Of a stretch of DNA of 44,778 nt, positions 35,614 through 42,913 are shown one piece after another. Where the stretch lies: positions 1 to 44,778 of the IMG/VR virus record IMGVR_UViG_3300006919_000103, one strand, 5' to 3'. The DNA is from a virus. The position numbers and the translations under genes were made by a program. Position 1 is the first letter of the stretch. Each line of letters begins with the position of its first letter. A model generated the notes under the pieces. The model was not told the DNA's origin. It made no database searches and was given only the letters and a program-made list of their open reading frames with translations.

Positions 35614-36783
35614 TTAGAGGACAGGCTCGTCCTCTTCTGTTATGTCAATATCCACTGTGTCAGCTAATAATTGCTGACCTTCTGACCACTCGGCATCAAA
35701 ACCATCGTCAAAGGATTCACTGTTATCATCTGCAACGGCTTCAGGTAATTCAACTTCAGGTTCCTCTGAAGATTCTACCTCTTCTACAGCCTCAACGTCA
35801 TCAGATGGGTCTTCATCTTCAATGTCGTCTTCAACAGGTTGTTGTTCTTCTACTTCTAACTCCAAAGCACCTTCAGTTCCAACGTTTTCGATAAATTGGT
35901 CTAATTCGACCCATGCATCATTTAAATCGTCTTGTACTGCTCTTAGCGCTTCAGTTGCTTTTACTCCGAGGCTTCTTCCATCTTTAGCACGCAACATCGC
36001 AATGGCGGTAGCTCGTACCATCAAGTCGTTCAATGCAGCAAGCACATCTTTGACTTGTTCTGAGAAAGTTTGACTTTTCTCGGACACCTCTATTTCTTCT
36101 TCAGAATCTTGTGCATCTATCAATTCTTTTAGATAAACCGCAGGGTTTTCTAACATTTTTGCACAATGTTCACAAGTTTCAGCATTTGCATTGTGTGCAA
36201 CTACTGGCTCTTCAGAAGATTCAGATTCTTCTTCTTTTTCAAAAGATTCAGAACCTAAAACATTTTTAACTTCATCTTCAACTAAATCTTCTAGTAATTC
36301 TTTATTGGATTTAATTGCCATAGTATAAGTCTCTTGGTTTGCACCAACTAATACTGGTGAAACTTCAAAGACTGTTAAATCTTTTAAATATCTTGCGTCA
36401 ACTTCTTCATCTGAATTAGCACTTTTAAAAGGTGCTCTTTCAGCATCATTGACTCTATAACCGAATGACCATTGTTGCATGTCACCCATGTTTTTTACTA
36501 TTTTATAAGCTTCTTGTCCAGAATCAGTATCTAAGAAAAACTGACCATTAAAGGTAGCTTTTCCTTCGTCTTCTTCAATTCTTCCTTTACCAATTGGCAT
36601 GTCCCATTTATGAGCCCATACCATAGGGACATCACCAGATTTAAAACCTGATTTGATTGAACCTGGGAGAACAACATCTCCATCGGAATCTAGACTATTG
36701 AATACTGAAAATACGGCAGAAACTTTACCTTCGGCATCGTCCTTCAATTCGAAGTCGATTGCCTTTACTTCTTTTTCAGACAT
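35614..36783 (-). CDS. Prohead protease with acidic C-terminal extension
   Basis: This is a 389-residue protein. Residues 1-165 are an HK97-type (U35) prohead protease: FSVFNSLDSDGDVVLPG, the catalytic His in WAHKW (about H58) and Ser in QWSFGYRV (about S106), then LKDLTVFEVSPVLVGANQ. Family proteases are often 180-220 residues. Here about 220 more residues follow, very acidic (many EE/ED runs), with a TCEHCAKML segment near 213 and a helical part at 250-300 (DVLAALNDLMVRATAIAML). The extension could act as a scaffold for head assembly. It has an AGGAGA ribosome site and a palindrome just upstream. Confidence 0.9.
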   Translation of the reverse strand: MSEKEVKAIDFELKDDAEGKVSAVFSVFNSLDSDGDVVLPGSIKSGFKSGDVPMVWAHKWDMPIGKGRIEEDEGKATFNGQFFLDTDSGQEAYKIVKNMGDMQQWSFGYRVNDAERAPFKSANSDEEVDARYLKDLTVFEVSPVLVGANQETYTMAIKSNKELLEDLVEDEVKNVLGSESFEKEEESESSEEPVVAHNANAETCEHCAKMLENPAVYLKELIDAQDSEEEIEVSEKSQTFSEQVKDVLAALNDLMVRATAIAMLRAKDGRSLGVKATEALRAVQDDLNDAWVELDQFIENVGTEGALELEVEEQQPVEDDIEDEDPSDDVEAVEEVESSEEPEVELPEAVADDNSESFDDGFDAEWSEGQQLLADTVDIDITEEDEPVL

Positions 36784-36799
36784 AGCTATTAATATCTCC

Positions 36800-36811
36800 T
36801 CTGTTAACAGA
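36800..36811. promoter_or_regulatory. 12-bp palindrome TCTGTTAACAGA before prohead protease
   Basis: A perfect 12-bp palindrome overlaps the start of the GAGGAGA ribosome site in the only real gap between portal and protease (36784-36870). It could be an operator or hide the ribosome site in a hairpin. The same gap also holds an AATACCAC motif and a CTATATAG-like sequence that could serve as a -10 box. Confidence 0.4.
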
Positions 36812-36862
36812 TTTATTAAAAGGTACGCTATATAGTAATTTTTGCAGAAGCTTTTAAAAAGA

Positions 36863-36870
36863 GTGGTATT
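36863..36870 (-). promoter_or_regulatory. AATACCAC motif, copy b
   Basis: AATACCAC on the minus strand directly follows the portal stop codon and points towards the protease and capsid genes. It is followed at about 40 bases by TATATAG. It may start a capsid transcript; inferred from motif sharing with 26475, 42844 and 44167. Confidence 0.35.
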
Positions 36871-39702
36871 TTATTCGTCTTTTATATCTTTTATAACTGT
36901 GAGTTTTGAAACTGGCATTGTTACTTTTCTGTCAGTCTTTTTATGTTTTCCGTCTTCCATTATTGCATAGACTTGCATAGTGGCTTCTCCGTCACTTACT
37001 GATGTGACTACTCCATGAACAGTTGAGGGTGGGTCTGGGTCCTTGTTTATAGACCAACTAACAGATTGTCCTACTCTAACACTAGCTGCTTTCTCTCCAC
37101 TCTTTTTAGATGAGAGAGGGTGGGAAGAAGGTAGTAAGTCTTGGTCATAAGGCTTTCTCTTAAATCGTCCAGTACGCAAAGCGTGTAAGAACCCATTTAC
37201 TCTGGCTATTCCCCATTGGTCAGCTGAAGTAACATTACCTCTAACTGAAGAAGGATTAGTCTTGTAAGCACCGACACCTCTATTAAAAACTGAGACCAAA
37301 GTTCTGGTATTTGTTCTATGCTTTGGATTTTTAGCATTATGATTTTTTGTCTTTTCAGAAAGTATTTTTCTTACTCTTGAAGAAACAGATTTTAAAGCAA
37401 TATCATCTGCCATAATTTCTGCTAAATCAGATGCATTTTTTCTCCTAGCTCTAACAATTTCTTTTTGGTCATTAATAATTTTTTTCATAGCAGGAACACC
37501 TATGTTAGAAACACCACCCCACTTAATATTGGCAATAGTGCCATTAAGTCTGTTATTGTTTTGATGTCTACCCATAAAACGTTCTCTTCTACGAACCCAG
37601 TTAAGAACTGATTCACTTCTATCACCAGACTTGTATTTAGTCCAATTAGCGAAGGCATCATTTCCTGTAAATGATGTAGGAGGATTACCTCCGTTACCAG
37701 CTCTTCTCCAAATCTCAGGCCAATTTTCTTTTAGGTCTTTAGCATACCCATATGGAAATTGCTTATATTTTGAATTTGAAAGTGATACTTGTTTATCATC
37801 ACCTGGACTTGGAAAATTTGTTCTATCTTTCTTAGGTTTTTCTTTTATGTTTTCTGGTTCAATACTAAATTGCGATTCCATAATAACTTCTGCTTCTTCT
37901 AAACTTACTTTGAGTTCTTCCATTATATCAACAAGATAAGATTTTTTAGACCTTTCCATTTGTTCATGGCTTGCACAAGGCATGTAATAAGTAGTACCTC
38001 TTACTTCATGTTCGTGATAACCTTCGCAACCAATTTCTTTAGCTCTTCTTTCAGCAGCTTCTATTGTGTCATACATCCACATATTGCTAGAAGTATTTCT
38101 ATCTGGGTGTCCTGATTTTTTACCTAAAAACTTTTCAGCTTCTTTTTCCGTATCAAAACATTTAATTACTTTTCCTGTGTCATGACTAATTACACAGAAT
38201 GCACCATTAGGCATTTTTGCAATATATTTTTCTTCATTACGAGGTTCTTCATTTTGTTGTATTCTAGGTTGTCTAGTAGATTCAATTGGATACTGAGTAG
38301 AGTCAGTAGTAGCTTTAATACTTACTTCATCATTGTATCCAGCAGCTTCTGGTAATCTAGCCACTTGTGCAGCTTGGCTTCTATTTTCTTGCGGAGTGTC
38401 ATTAAGAATTGCATTACCATTTGTATCTACTTGAATCATATTTAATGGTCTTAGATATACATCATGTTTTTCATCTACATCTAATCCAACGACTTGTCTA
38501 GCTTCACCAATGGTTATCCAACCACCAGATACGCCCATATTTACTCTTTTGTAAAGATTGTCCATATCTGTCTGTAAAGCTCTTACGCCTTGAATATCAT
38601 ACATACACTCAAAACCTTCATCTTTAAAATCTGGTATCAATAATTGATGAGTCAATTCAGCAGCTACTGTTCTCCACATAGGAACAAGTTTTTGCTCTGT
38701 AAAAAACTCTCTTAATTCCTTCGTATTGTTATAGGTGGCCGAATCCAATCCAGCCCCGAGGCCTGCGAGAATTGCGGGCACGCCTAAAACTGCAGATACT
38801 CTTTCTTCTGGGATTCTTCTAAGTTCTGCTAACTTCATTTGGTCTGGAGAAAAAGATACAATATCAATGTTCATTGCACCAGACAATACCATTGGAGCAC
38901 CACGATTTTGTCCACCAAATTTTTCTTTATACATTTGAGATATTGCTTCTGCTTCTTCTCTAGTAGGTCCACCAAATCCATCATTTCTAGGTGTGAGTAC
39001 TACGCCTGGCACAGCCATGTTATTTAATAGTGCCGCTGTGAACTGGCCAGCAGATTCATCACCTAAAATTTCTCTTAAAACTGTTTTTAGAGGAGCATGT
39101 CCTCTACGATGGTCATTTGGGTCTATACCTTGTCTTATATGGACTACATCAGATTCTGGAAGTTCTATCTTGTCGCCTTTACCATATAAGTAATAATCGT
39201 AATGTGTAATTAATTTATTTTCATTACCTCTTACTTCTACTAAATGTGGCATCAATGGAACAAGCTCTACAACTTTACCATTTTTATCTCTGTTCTTATA
39301 AAGGAACGCATCTCCTAATGTATTTAAAGCTAAAACTATATAATGTGATAATAGGTTAGCTGACATAAAAGGATTAGGTCTTGAATATAATTTTGATAGT
39401 GGATGTTCTTGAATTATTTCACTATCTAAATACTTTGTGTCTTTTCTTATTACTTGTAGCTTAGGTTCTGAAAATGAGGTTGCTAGTACATTAAGACATG
39501 CGACTACAGCTGAATTACCTGAGCCATCACCAATTTCTTTTAATTTCTGTGATTCAAAAAAACCAGCTGAGCTGTTATATCCATATATAGAAGCATCATT
39601 GCCAAAGTGCTGGTTAAAATTACCTTGTAGTTTTTGCTCACTATTCCCTCTTCTAGGAATAATGAAATCCAGAGCCTTCTGGAATCTATTTTTTTCTTCC
39701 AT
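36871..39702 (-). CDS. Portal protein with long C-terminal multi-domain fusion
   Basis: This is a 943-residue protein. Residues about 1-430 are an HK97-type portal (ALNTLGDAFLYKNRDKNGKV, DVVHIRQGIDPNDHRRG, AELRRIPEERVSAVLGVPA, then TYNNTKELREFF). Usual portals have 400-550 residues. Here about 450 more follow: near 487-530 a small domain (YIAKMPNGAFCVISHDTGKV); near 542-580 a KEIGCEGYHEHE...YYMPCASHE segment like the XkdF-type domain found at ends of phage head proteins; near 797-848 a helical VFNRGVGAYKTNPSSVRG...RVNGFLHALRTG domain; and near 875-938 a small barrel (VRVGQSVSWSIN...VHGVVTSVSDGEATMQV) resembling DUF2945/Tudor-like folds. Starts next to the terminase stop. The extension may replace separate head-morphogenesis genes. 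Confidence 0.9.
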   Translation of the reverse strand: MEEKNRFQKALDFIIPRRGNSEQKLQGNFNQHFGNDASIYGYNSSAGFFESQKLKEIGDGSGNSAVVACLNVLATSFSEPKLQVIRKDTKYLDSEIIQEHPLSKLYSRPNPFMSANLLSHYIVLALNTLGDAFLYKNRDKNGKVVELVPLMPHLVEVRGNENKLITHYDYYLYGKGDKIELPESDVVHIRQGIDPNDHRRGHAPLKTVLREILGDESAGQFTAALLNNMAVPGVVLTPRNDGFGGPTREEAEAISQMYKEKFGGQNRGAPMVLSGAMNIDIVSFSPDQMKLAELRRIPEERVSAVLGVPAILAGLGAGLDSATYNNTKELREFFTEQKLVPMWRTVAAELTHQLLIPDFKDEGFECMYDIQGVRALQTDMDNLYKRVNMGVSGGWITIGEARQVVGLDVDEKHDVYLRPLNMIQVDTNGNAILNDTPQENRSQAAQVARLPEAAGYNDEVSIKATTDSTQYPIESTRQPRIQQNEEPRNEEKYIAKMPNGAFCVISHDTGKVIKCFDTEKEAEKFLGKKSGHPDRNTSSNMWMYDTIEAAERRAKEIGCEGYHEHEVRGTTYYMPCASHEQMERSKKSYLVDIMEELKVSLEEAEVIMESQFSIEPENIKEKPKKDRTNFPSPGDDKQVSLSNSKYKQFPYGYAKDLKENWPEIWRRAGNGGNPPTSFTGNDAFANWTKYKSGDRSESVLNWVRRRERFMGRHQNNNRLNGTIANIKWGGVSNIGVPAMKKIINDQKEIVRARRKNASDLAEIMADDIALKSVSSRVRKILSEKTKNHNAKNPKHRTNTRTLVSVFNRGVGAYKTNPSSVRGNVTSADQWGIARVNGFLHALRTGRFKRKPYDQDLLPSSHPLSSKKSGEKAASVRVGQSVSWSINKDPDPPSTVHGVVTSVSDGEATMQVYAIMEDGKHKKTDRKVTMPVSKLTVIKDIKDE

Positions 39703-40919
39703 CTAGTAAGCTGTCCATTCTCGTCTAGTTTGTACTGACTGTGCTGCGAGACCCAGAGCATCGACTTGGTCGTCATGTGCTCCAACAGGAAAAGTCAATA
39801 ACTCTCTCTCTAATTCCGTAAGCCAAGCTGAATCTTTACGAAACATAACTTCGCCTGCCTCCATCCTAGCACTTAGTGGTAAAGCTTTGGTTATTTTATC
39901 CTTTTCTGCACGCATTTCTTTTACACGCAATCCTGCCCTTTGCGCTTGTTGTATAAATGCTTTTGAGAATCCCTGATTTTCCATAAGTACATATCTCCAA
40001 TTATGTTTATGAGATTGTCTTTGCATTGCAGGAACAATATCAGGTCCCTCCATTTTTACTCTTACTAAATCTTCTAAGAAAAGTTGATTACTAGGAGTTC
40101 TTGCAAAAGACATTATTACTGTATAGTCAGAAGATTTTTCAGTAGTAACTGCAACATCAACTGCTCCAAAATGTTCTAAATCATTTGGGTCCCATTGTCC
40201 TCCACCACCTACATAAAAACCATTTGTATTTACATCAAAATAAGATACCCACTCTGGTTTAAATAGTCCTTGTCCTGCTTCTACAAATTCTGCCATATAT
40301 TCTTGTGCATAGACAATAGAGCCTACTTCTCTTTTTGCTGATTCTAACTCTTCAGGGTCAATAGCAGGATTATCAAGTGTGGTAAATCTAAATCTTTCCC
40401 AATTATCTTGTTCTCCAGCAGTTTCCCAAAGGTCATAAAACCAATTACCAATACCAAGTGGAGTACTAATAAATAATGCAGAACCTTTTCTTTCAGTTAA
40501 GGTAGGTCTTAATACTTCTTGCCAAACTTCTGGCTTTACGAATGCTGCCTCATCAATAACAATAAAATCTAAACCTTCACCTCTTAGACGTTGAGGATTA
40601 TCAGCAGACTTACAAGCAATAAAACCACCATTTGGAAAAAGAACTTCCATGTTAGCGATTGAAACTTTTGGTTCAATTTCTCTAGGAAAGGACATTGCTG
40701 CTGCTTCGAGTGCTCTCCAGCCAACCCTAGCAATAGAAAAAGTAGGAGCAACCCACCAAGCTCTTCCACCATTAAGGGCAGTTTGGAGACATAATTAACA
40801 CCAAGTCTAGTCTTACCAAACCTACGACCAGCACAAAGTATTTTCCAACGTGCATCACTTTCTGCAACTTTTTTTTGTGCTTCATGTAATGAAGGTAATT
40901 CTGGTGCGTATATTGGCAT
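39703..40919 (-). CDS. Large terminase subunit (TerL), split by one-base frameshift
   Basis: The ATP-driven packaging motor is present in two frames. Frame 1 from ATG 40919 gives the start and Walker A (GRRFGKTRLG, residues 31-40), then loses sense. From about 40794 the -1 frame reads LCLQTALNGGRAWWVAPTF and continues through SFPREIEP, Walker B (DFIVIDEAAF), motif III (ISTP), and the RuvC-like nuclease residues (DVAVTTEKSSDYTV; HDDQVDALGLA) to 39703. Adding one base restores a 405-residue TerL, normal in length. The break lies at GTTAATTATG; the expected sequence would be GTTAATTTATG. No X-XXY-YYZ slippery heptamer is present, so a sequencing or assembly deletion, or a real mutation, is most likely. 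The ATG at 40695 (MSFPR) is internal. Confidence 0.9.
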
Positions 40920-41126
40920 TTAAATTAAATTTTTTGATTTGTTTCTTAGCCTTTCTATAGAATTCTCTATACCAGTTTTTGCTTGTTGCCAAGATAAATG
41001 ATTTTGCGAATCTTGCAACTTGTTTGGTTCAAGTAATAACATTGCAAAGTGGTCTGCTTCTAATTTTTTTAATTGTGATTCCACAATAGTTTTTTTATCT
41101 TCTTCAGTAATAAATTGATAATCCAT
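40920..41126 (-). CDS. Small helical protein next to terminase
   Basis: This 68-residue protein is nearly all helical and charged (ESQLKKLEADHFAMLLLEPN, then ENSIERLRNKSKN), with its stop adjacent to the TerL start. It lies where a small terminase is often found, but it lacks a recognisable DNA-binding domain and is short for that role. It resembles small phage proteins with a LKKLEADHF-type core seen before terminases. Function unknown. Confidence 0.6.
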   Translation of the reverse strand: MDYQFITEEDKKTIVESQLKKLEADHFAMLLLEPNKLQDSQNHLSWQQAKTGIENSIERLRNKSKNLI

Positions 41127-41132
41127 AATCTC

Positions 41133-41372
41133 CTACCATCTAAATTTTTGTTTTTTAGCTTTTTCAACTTGGGCTAATGATTTAGCACTTAATGTTGCAG
41201 GGTCTTGTACAAAATCTGCATCCATTGGTGTTTCAAACATAACATTTGTTGAAATTTGTCTTTGACATTTAAAAATACATTTAGGACACATAATATCTGG
41301 GTCCTCAGTAATTTTATGTTCTATCTCATAAACGTGTTCACAAACTAAACACTTATAATCATATCTAGGCAT
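41133..41372 (-). CDS. FmdB-family zinc ribbon protein
   Basis: This 79-residue protein begins MPRYDYKCLVCEHVYEIEHK, the standard FmdB-type zinc-ribbon start; metal ligands are C8, C11, C29 and C32, with an extra C36. The C-terminal 40 residues are helical and basic (AKSLAQVEKAKKQKFRW). In bacteria these are putative regulators; in phages they often occur next to terminase and HNH genes and may help DNA packaging or transcription. It overlaps the HNH gene by eight bases. Confidence 0.8.
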   Translation of the reverse strand: MPRYDYKCLVCEHVYEIEHKITEDPDIMCPKCIFKCQRQISTNVMFETPMDADFVQDPATLSAKSLAQVEKAKKQKFRW

Positions 41373-41748
41373 ATCTCCCCAAGTAAGCTCTTACAAACTT
41401 AGTGTACTCTCTTTTTTGTCCAGATATTGTTTTACCATCAAAAATATCGTGATGAAATTTACAAAAGATAGCCACATTACCTTCATCATTAGAGATGTCT
41501 CTATTTTTGCCTCCCATCCCAATTCCAGTAATGTGTGCCATCTCCAGCCACTGTGTATCGTTGCATTCAGGCCACTCACACCTGTAATTTGCACGTTTCA
41601 AAGCTTTTTCACGAAGTGCAGATTTATTTATTTTTCCTGTCCCTTCTCGCTTTTTTTGTCCCATACCAGATATACCATGAGACTTGCTTCTTCGTTTTTT
41701 AAATTCTGAATATGTTTCGTTTTCTGAATCCCACTCTACTCTAGACAT
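41365..41748 (-). CDS. HNH endonuclease, packaging-associated
   Basis: This 127-residue protein has a basic N-terminus and an HNH fold at residues 55-105: zinc ligands C57 and C62 (CEWPEC), the HNH start LEMAHITGIGMGG (H72), N91, and C96..H99-H100 (FCKFHHD). HNH proteins beside TerL, like HK97 gp74, stimulate terminase cutting at cos sites. The position two genes before TerL and the normal length support that role here over a homing nuclease. It overlaps the glycosyltransferase gene by eight bases. Confidence 0.85.
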   Translation of the reverse strand: MSRVEWDSENETYSEFKKRRSKSHGISGMGQKKREGTGKINKSALREKALKRANYRCEWPECNDTQWLEMAHITGIGMGGKNRDISNDEGNVAIFCKFHHDIFDGKTISGQKREYTKFVRAYLGRYA

Positions 41749-42727
41749 TTTGAAACCAATCTTTAGGAATATGATAATTATGTTGAGATTGTTCTTTAAA
41801 AGAAGCTTTCATCCAATCTTCATATTTATTTATAGTGTCAGAATACTTAGGGTCGTTGTAGTATCTATAAAAATTTTCTAGTTCTTTTTTTTCAAGCATT
41901 TGCTTTTCTTCTTCGCTACAGAACATATGCCAGTAAGCTCTACTTCCACCATTTATATCAATTTCTGTTAAATACATATGACCAATAATAGGTTCTCCAA
42001 TATTGGGATGTACTAATTCCCAACCATCATGAAGCAATTTAAAAGTTTTAATCATATCTTCTTCCATTATTACAATTTCAGTGTCTTCATCATAAAGAAA
42101 CATTTGACCACTAAAAGAAAAATTATAACTAAATTTACCAGTTGGTAAAAATTTTTTTACTGAATGTTCTAATGGTTTTACCATCCAAGGCAAGCAACCC
42201 TCCCATAATGGTCTAGATAAAAAAGGAAATTCATCTAAGGTCCAATTCTGTTCCCAACCTATGTACGGATAAAGCATATTGCTATCTAAAAATTTTCTTT
42301 CTCCGTTAATATATTTATATTTAGAAGGATATGCAGTAAGTATTGATTTTAAATTACCAGTTTCAACTACTGCTTCTTTGTACATTTTAATTAATAAAGA
42401 ATCCCAACCATCAATAAACAAAGTATGACTATCAATACTTAAAATATAATCTTCACCATCGTACAATTCTGCTACAGCTTTTCTTGCAATACCTGTACCT
42501 AATTTTTCTAATCTATTGTGTTCAGAAATAGTATCAACGTAACCTCTTATTCTTTTACCAAATTGATTCTTAACTTTATCTAGCTTTTCTTTTTCTTTAT
42601 CAGATGAAGACATAGAGCGTATACCAAAATAAATATCTTCTGGTTTATTTGCTTTTGAAAATGCATCTAATATCGTGGCTTCAAATTCCGTATCGTGCAT
42701 TGTTGGCATTGCTATAAATATTGACAT
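41741..42727 (-). CDS. GlcNAc-transferase-like glycosyltransferase (GT60 type)
   Basis: This 328-residue protein matches the GlcNAc glycosyltransferase family (PF11397, CAZy GT60): IFIAMPTMHDTEFEATILDAF at the start, an IYFGIRSMSS segment, GTGIARKAVAELYDGEDYIL (about 77-96), the SIDSHTLFIDGWD motif (D99-S-H101) which replaces a DxD metal site, and later LPWMVKPLEHSV and FSFSGQMFLYDED near 205-215. Relatives add GlcNAc to hydroxyproline of Skp1 in Dictyostelium; bacterial and phage members are poorly studied. The target here is unknown: a capsid or tail protein, DNA base, or host envelope sugar are possible. No clear ribosome site precedes the ATG, but a structured leader does. Confidence 0.8.
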   Translation of the reverse strand: MSIFIAMPTMHDTEFEATILDAFSKANKPEDIYFGIRSMSSSDKEKEKLDKVKNQFGKRIRGYVDTISEHNRLEKLGTGIARKAVAELYDGEDYILSIDSHTLFIDGWDSLLIKMYKEAVVETGNLKSILTAYPSKYKYINGERKFLDSNMLYPYIGWEQNWTLDEFPFLSRPLWEGCLPWMVKPLEHSVKKFLPTGKFSYNFSFSGQMFLYDEDTEIVIMEEDMIKTFKLLHDGWELVHPNIGEPIIGHMYLTEIDINGGSRAYWHMFCSEEEKQMLEKKELENFYRYYNDPKYSDTINKYEDWMKASFKEQSQHNYHIPKDWFQNV

Positions 42728-42736
42728 AATAAAATC

Positions 42737-42817
42737 TTAGCAGATTAGTATTTTAGATACAGCTCTCCTAAGAGAGCCGATGATGGGAGGAGGTCGGTGT
42801 GGATGCCGACTTAACAT
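42737..42817 (-). CDS. Possible 26-aa leader peptide
   Basis: ATG at 42817 to TAA at 42737 encodes MLSRHPHRPPPIIGSL...ILIC, spanning both hairpins of the leader before the glycosyltransferase. The Pro/His/Arg-rich content would suit a regulatory leader, but no ribosome site is seen and the ORF could be chance. Confidence 0.2.
   Translation of the reverse strand: MLSRHPHRPPPIIGSLRRAVSKILIC
42762..42810 (-). ncRNA. Structured leader with two hairpins before glycosyltransferase
   Basis: Two perfect stems lie in order on the minus-strand RNA: GUCGG-CCGAC with an 8-base loop (42793-42810) and GCUCUC-GAGAGC with a UUAG loop (42762-42777). The linker contains ACCUCCU, identical to the anti-Shine-Dalgarno core, and the second hairpin contains AGGAGAG, so the two can pair. 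This looks like a switchable 5' leader. I do not recognise a known riboswitch class. Confidence 0.4.
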
Positions 42818-42828
42818 TACTTTAACAT
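42811..42828. repeat. Direct repeat TTAACAT-N4-TTAACAT
   Basis: Two TTAACAT heptamers are spaced by 11 bp, one helical turn, upstream of the glycosyltransferase leader. The same arrangement occurs at 44212-44229. It may be a binding site for a regulator or sigma factor. Confidence 0.4.
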
Positions 42829-42843
42829 TTCAAAAGATAGGGT

Positions 42844-42851
42844 GTGGTATT
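42844..42851 (-). promoter_or_regulatory. AATACCAC motif, copy c
   Basis: AATACCAC on the minus strand lies just after the terminator of the upstream gene and before the TTAACAT repeat, so a new transcript could start here for the packaging and head genes. Confidence 0.35.
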
Positions 42852-42865
42852 TAAAGATAAGAAAA

Positions 42866-42889
42866 TACCTCGCCATTTTAGACGAGGTA
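42866..42889 (-). terminator. Rho-independent terminator after AIPR-like gene
   Basis: A perfect 7-bp stem (TACCTCG / CGAGGTA on the minus strand) with a 10-base loop is followed by TTTTC. It lies 25 bases after the stop of the AIPR-like gene, separating the early-side gene from the packaging operon. Confidence 0.6.
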
Positions 42890-42913
42890 AATTCTTAGTG
42901 AAGGATAATATCT

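Noticed and set aside
35358-36073. Plus-strand frames opposite the capsid and protease genes (up to 178 codons)
   Set aside because: They are antisense shadows of genes with strong family support and show low-complexity Leu/Gln/Ser content.
40584-40790. The Leu-rich C-terminus of the first terminase frame as a membrane segment
   Set aside because: The Leu run appears only because this part is read out of frame; the correct frame gives a normal TerL sequence.
42793-42814. Plus-strand AGGAGGT followed after eight bases by ATG CCG ACT TAA, looking like a leader peptide MPT
   Set aside because: It is three codons long, antisense to a minus-strand leader, and no plus-strand gene follows; the G-rich run is better explained as the complement of the structured leader.
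42730-42910. tRNA or known riboswitch in the leader before the glycosyltransferase
   Set aside because: No cloverleaf, anticodon arm or consensus core of known riboswitches could be drawn; kept only as an unknown structured leader.
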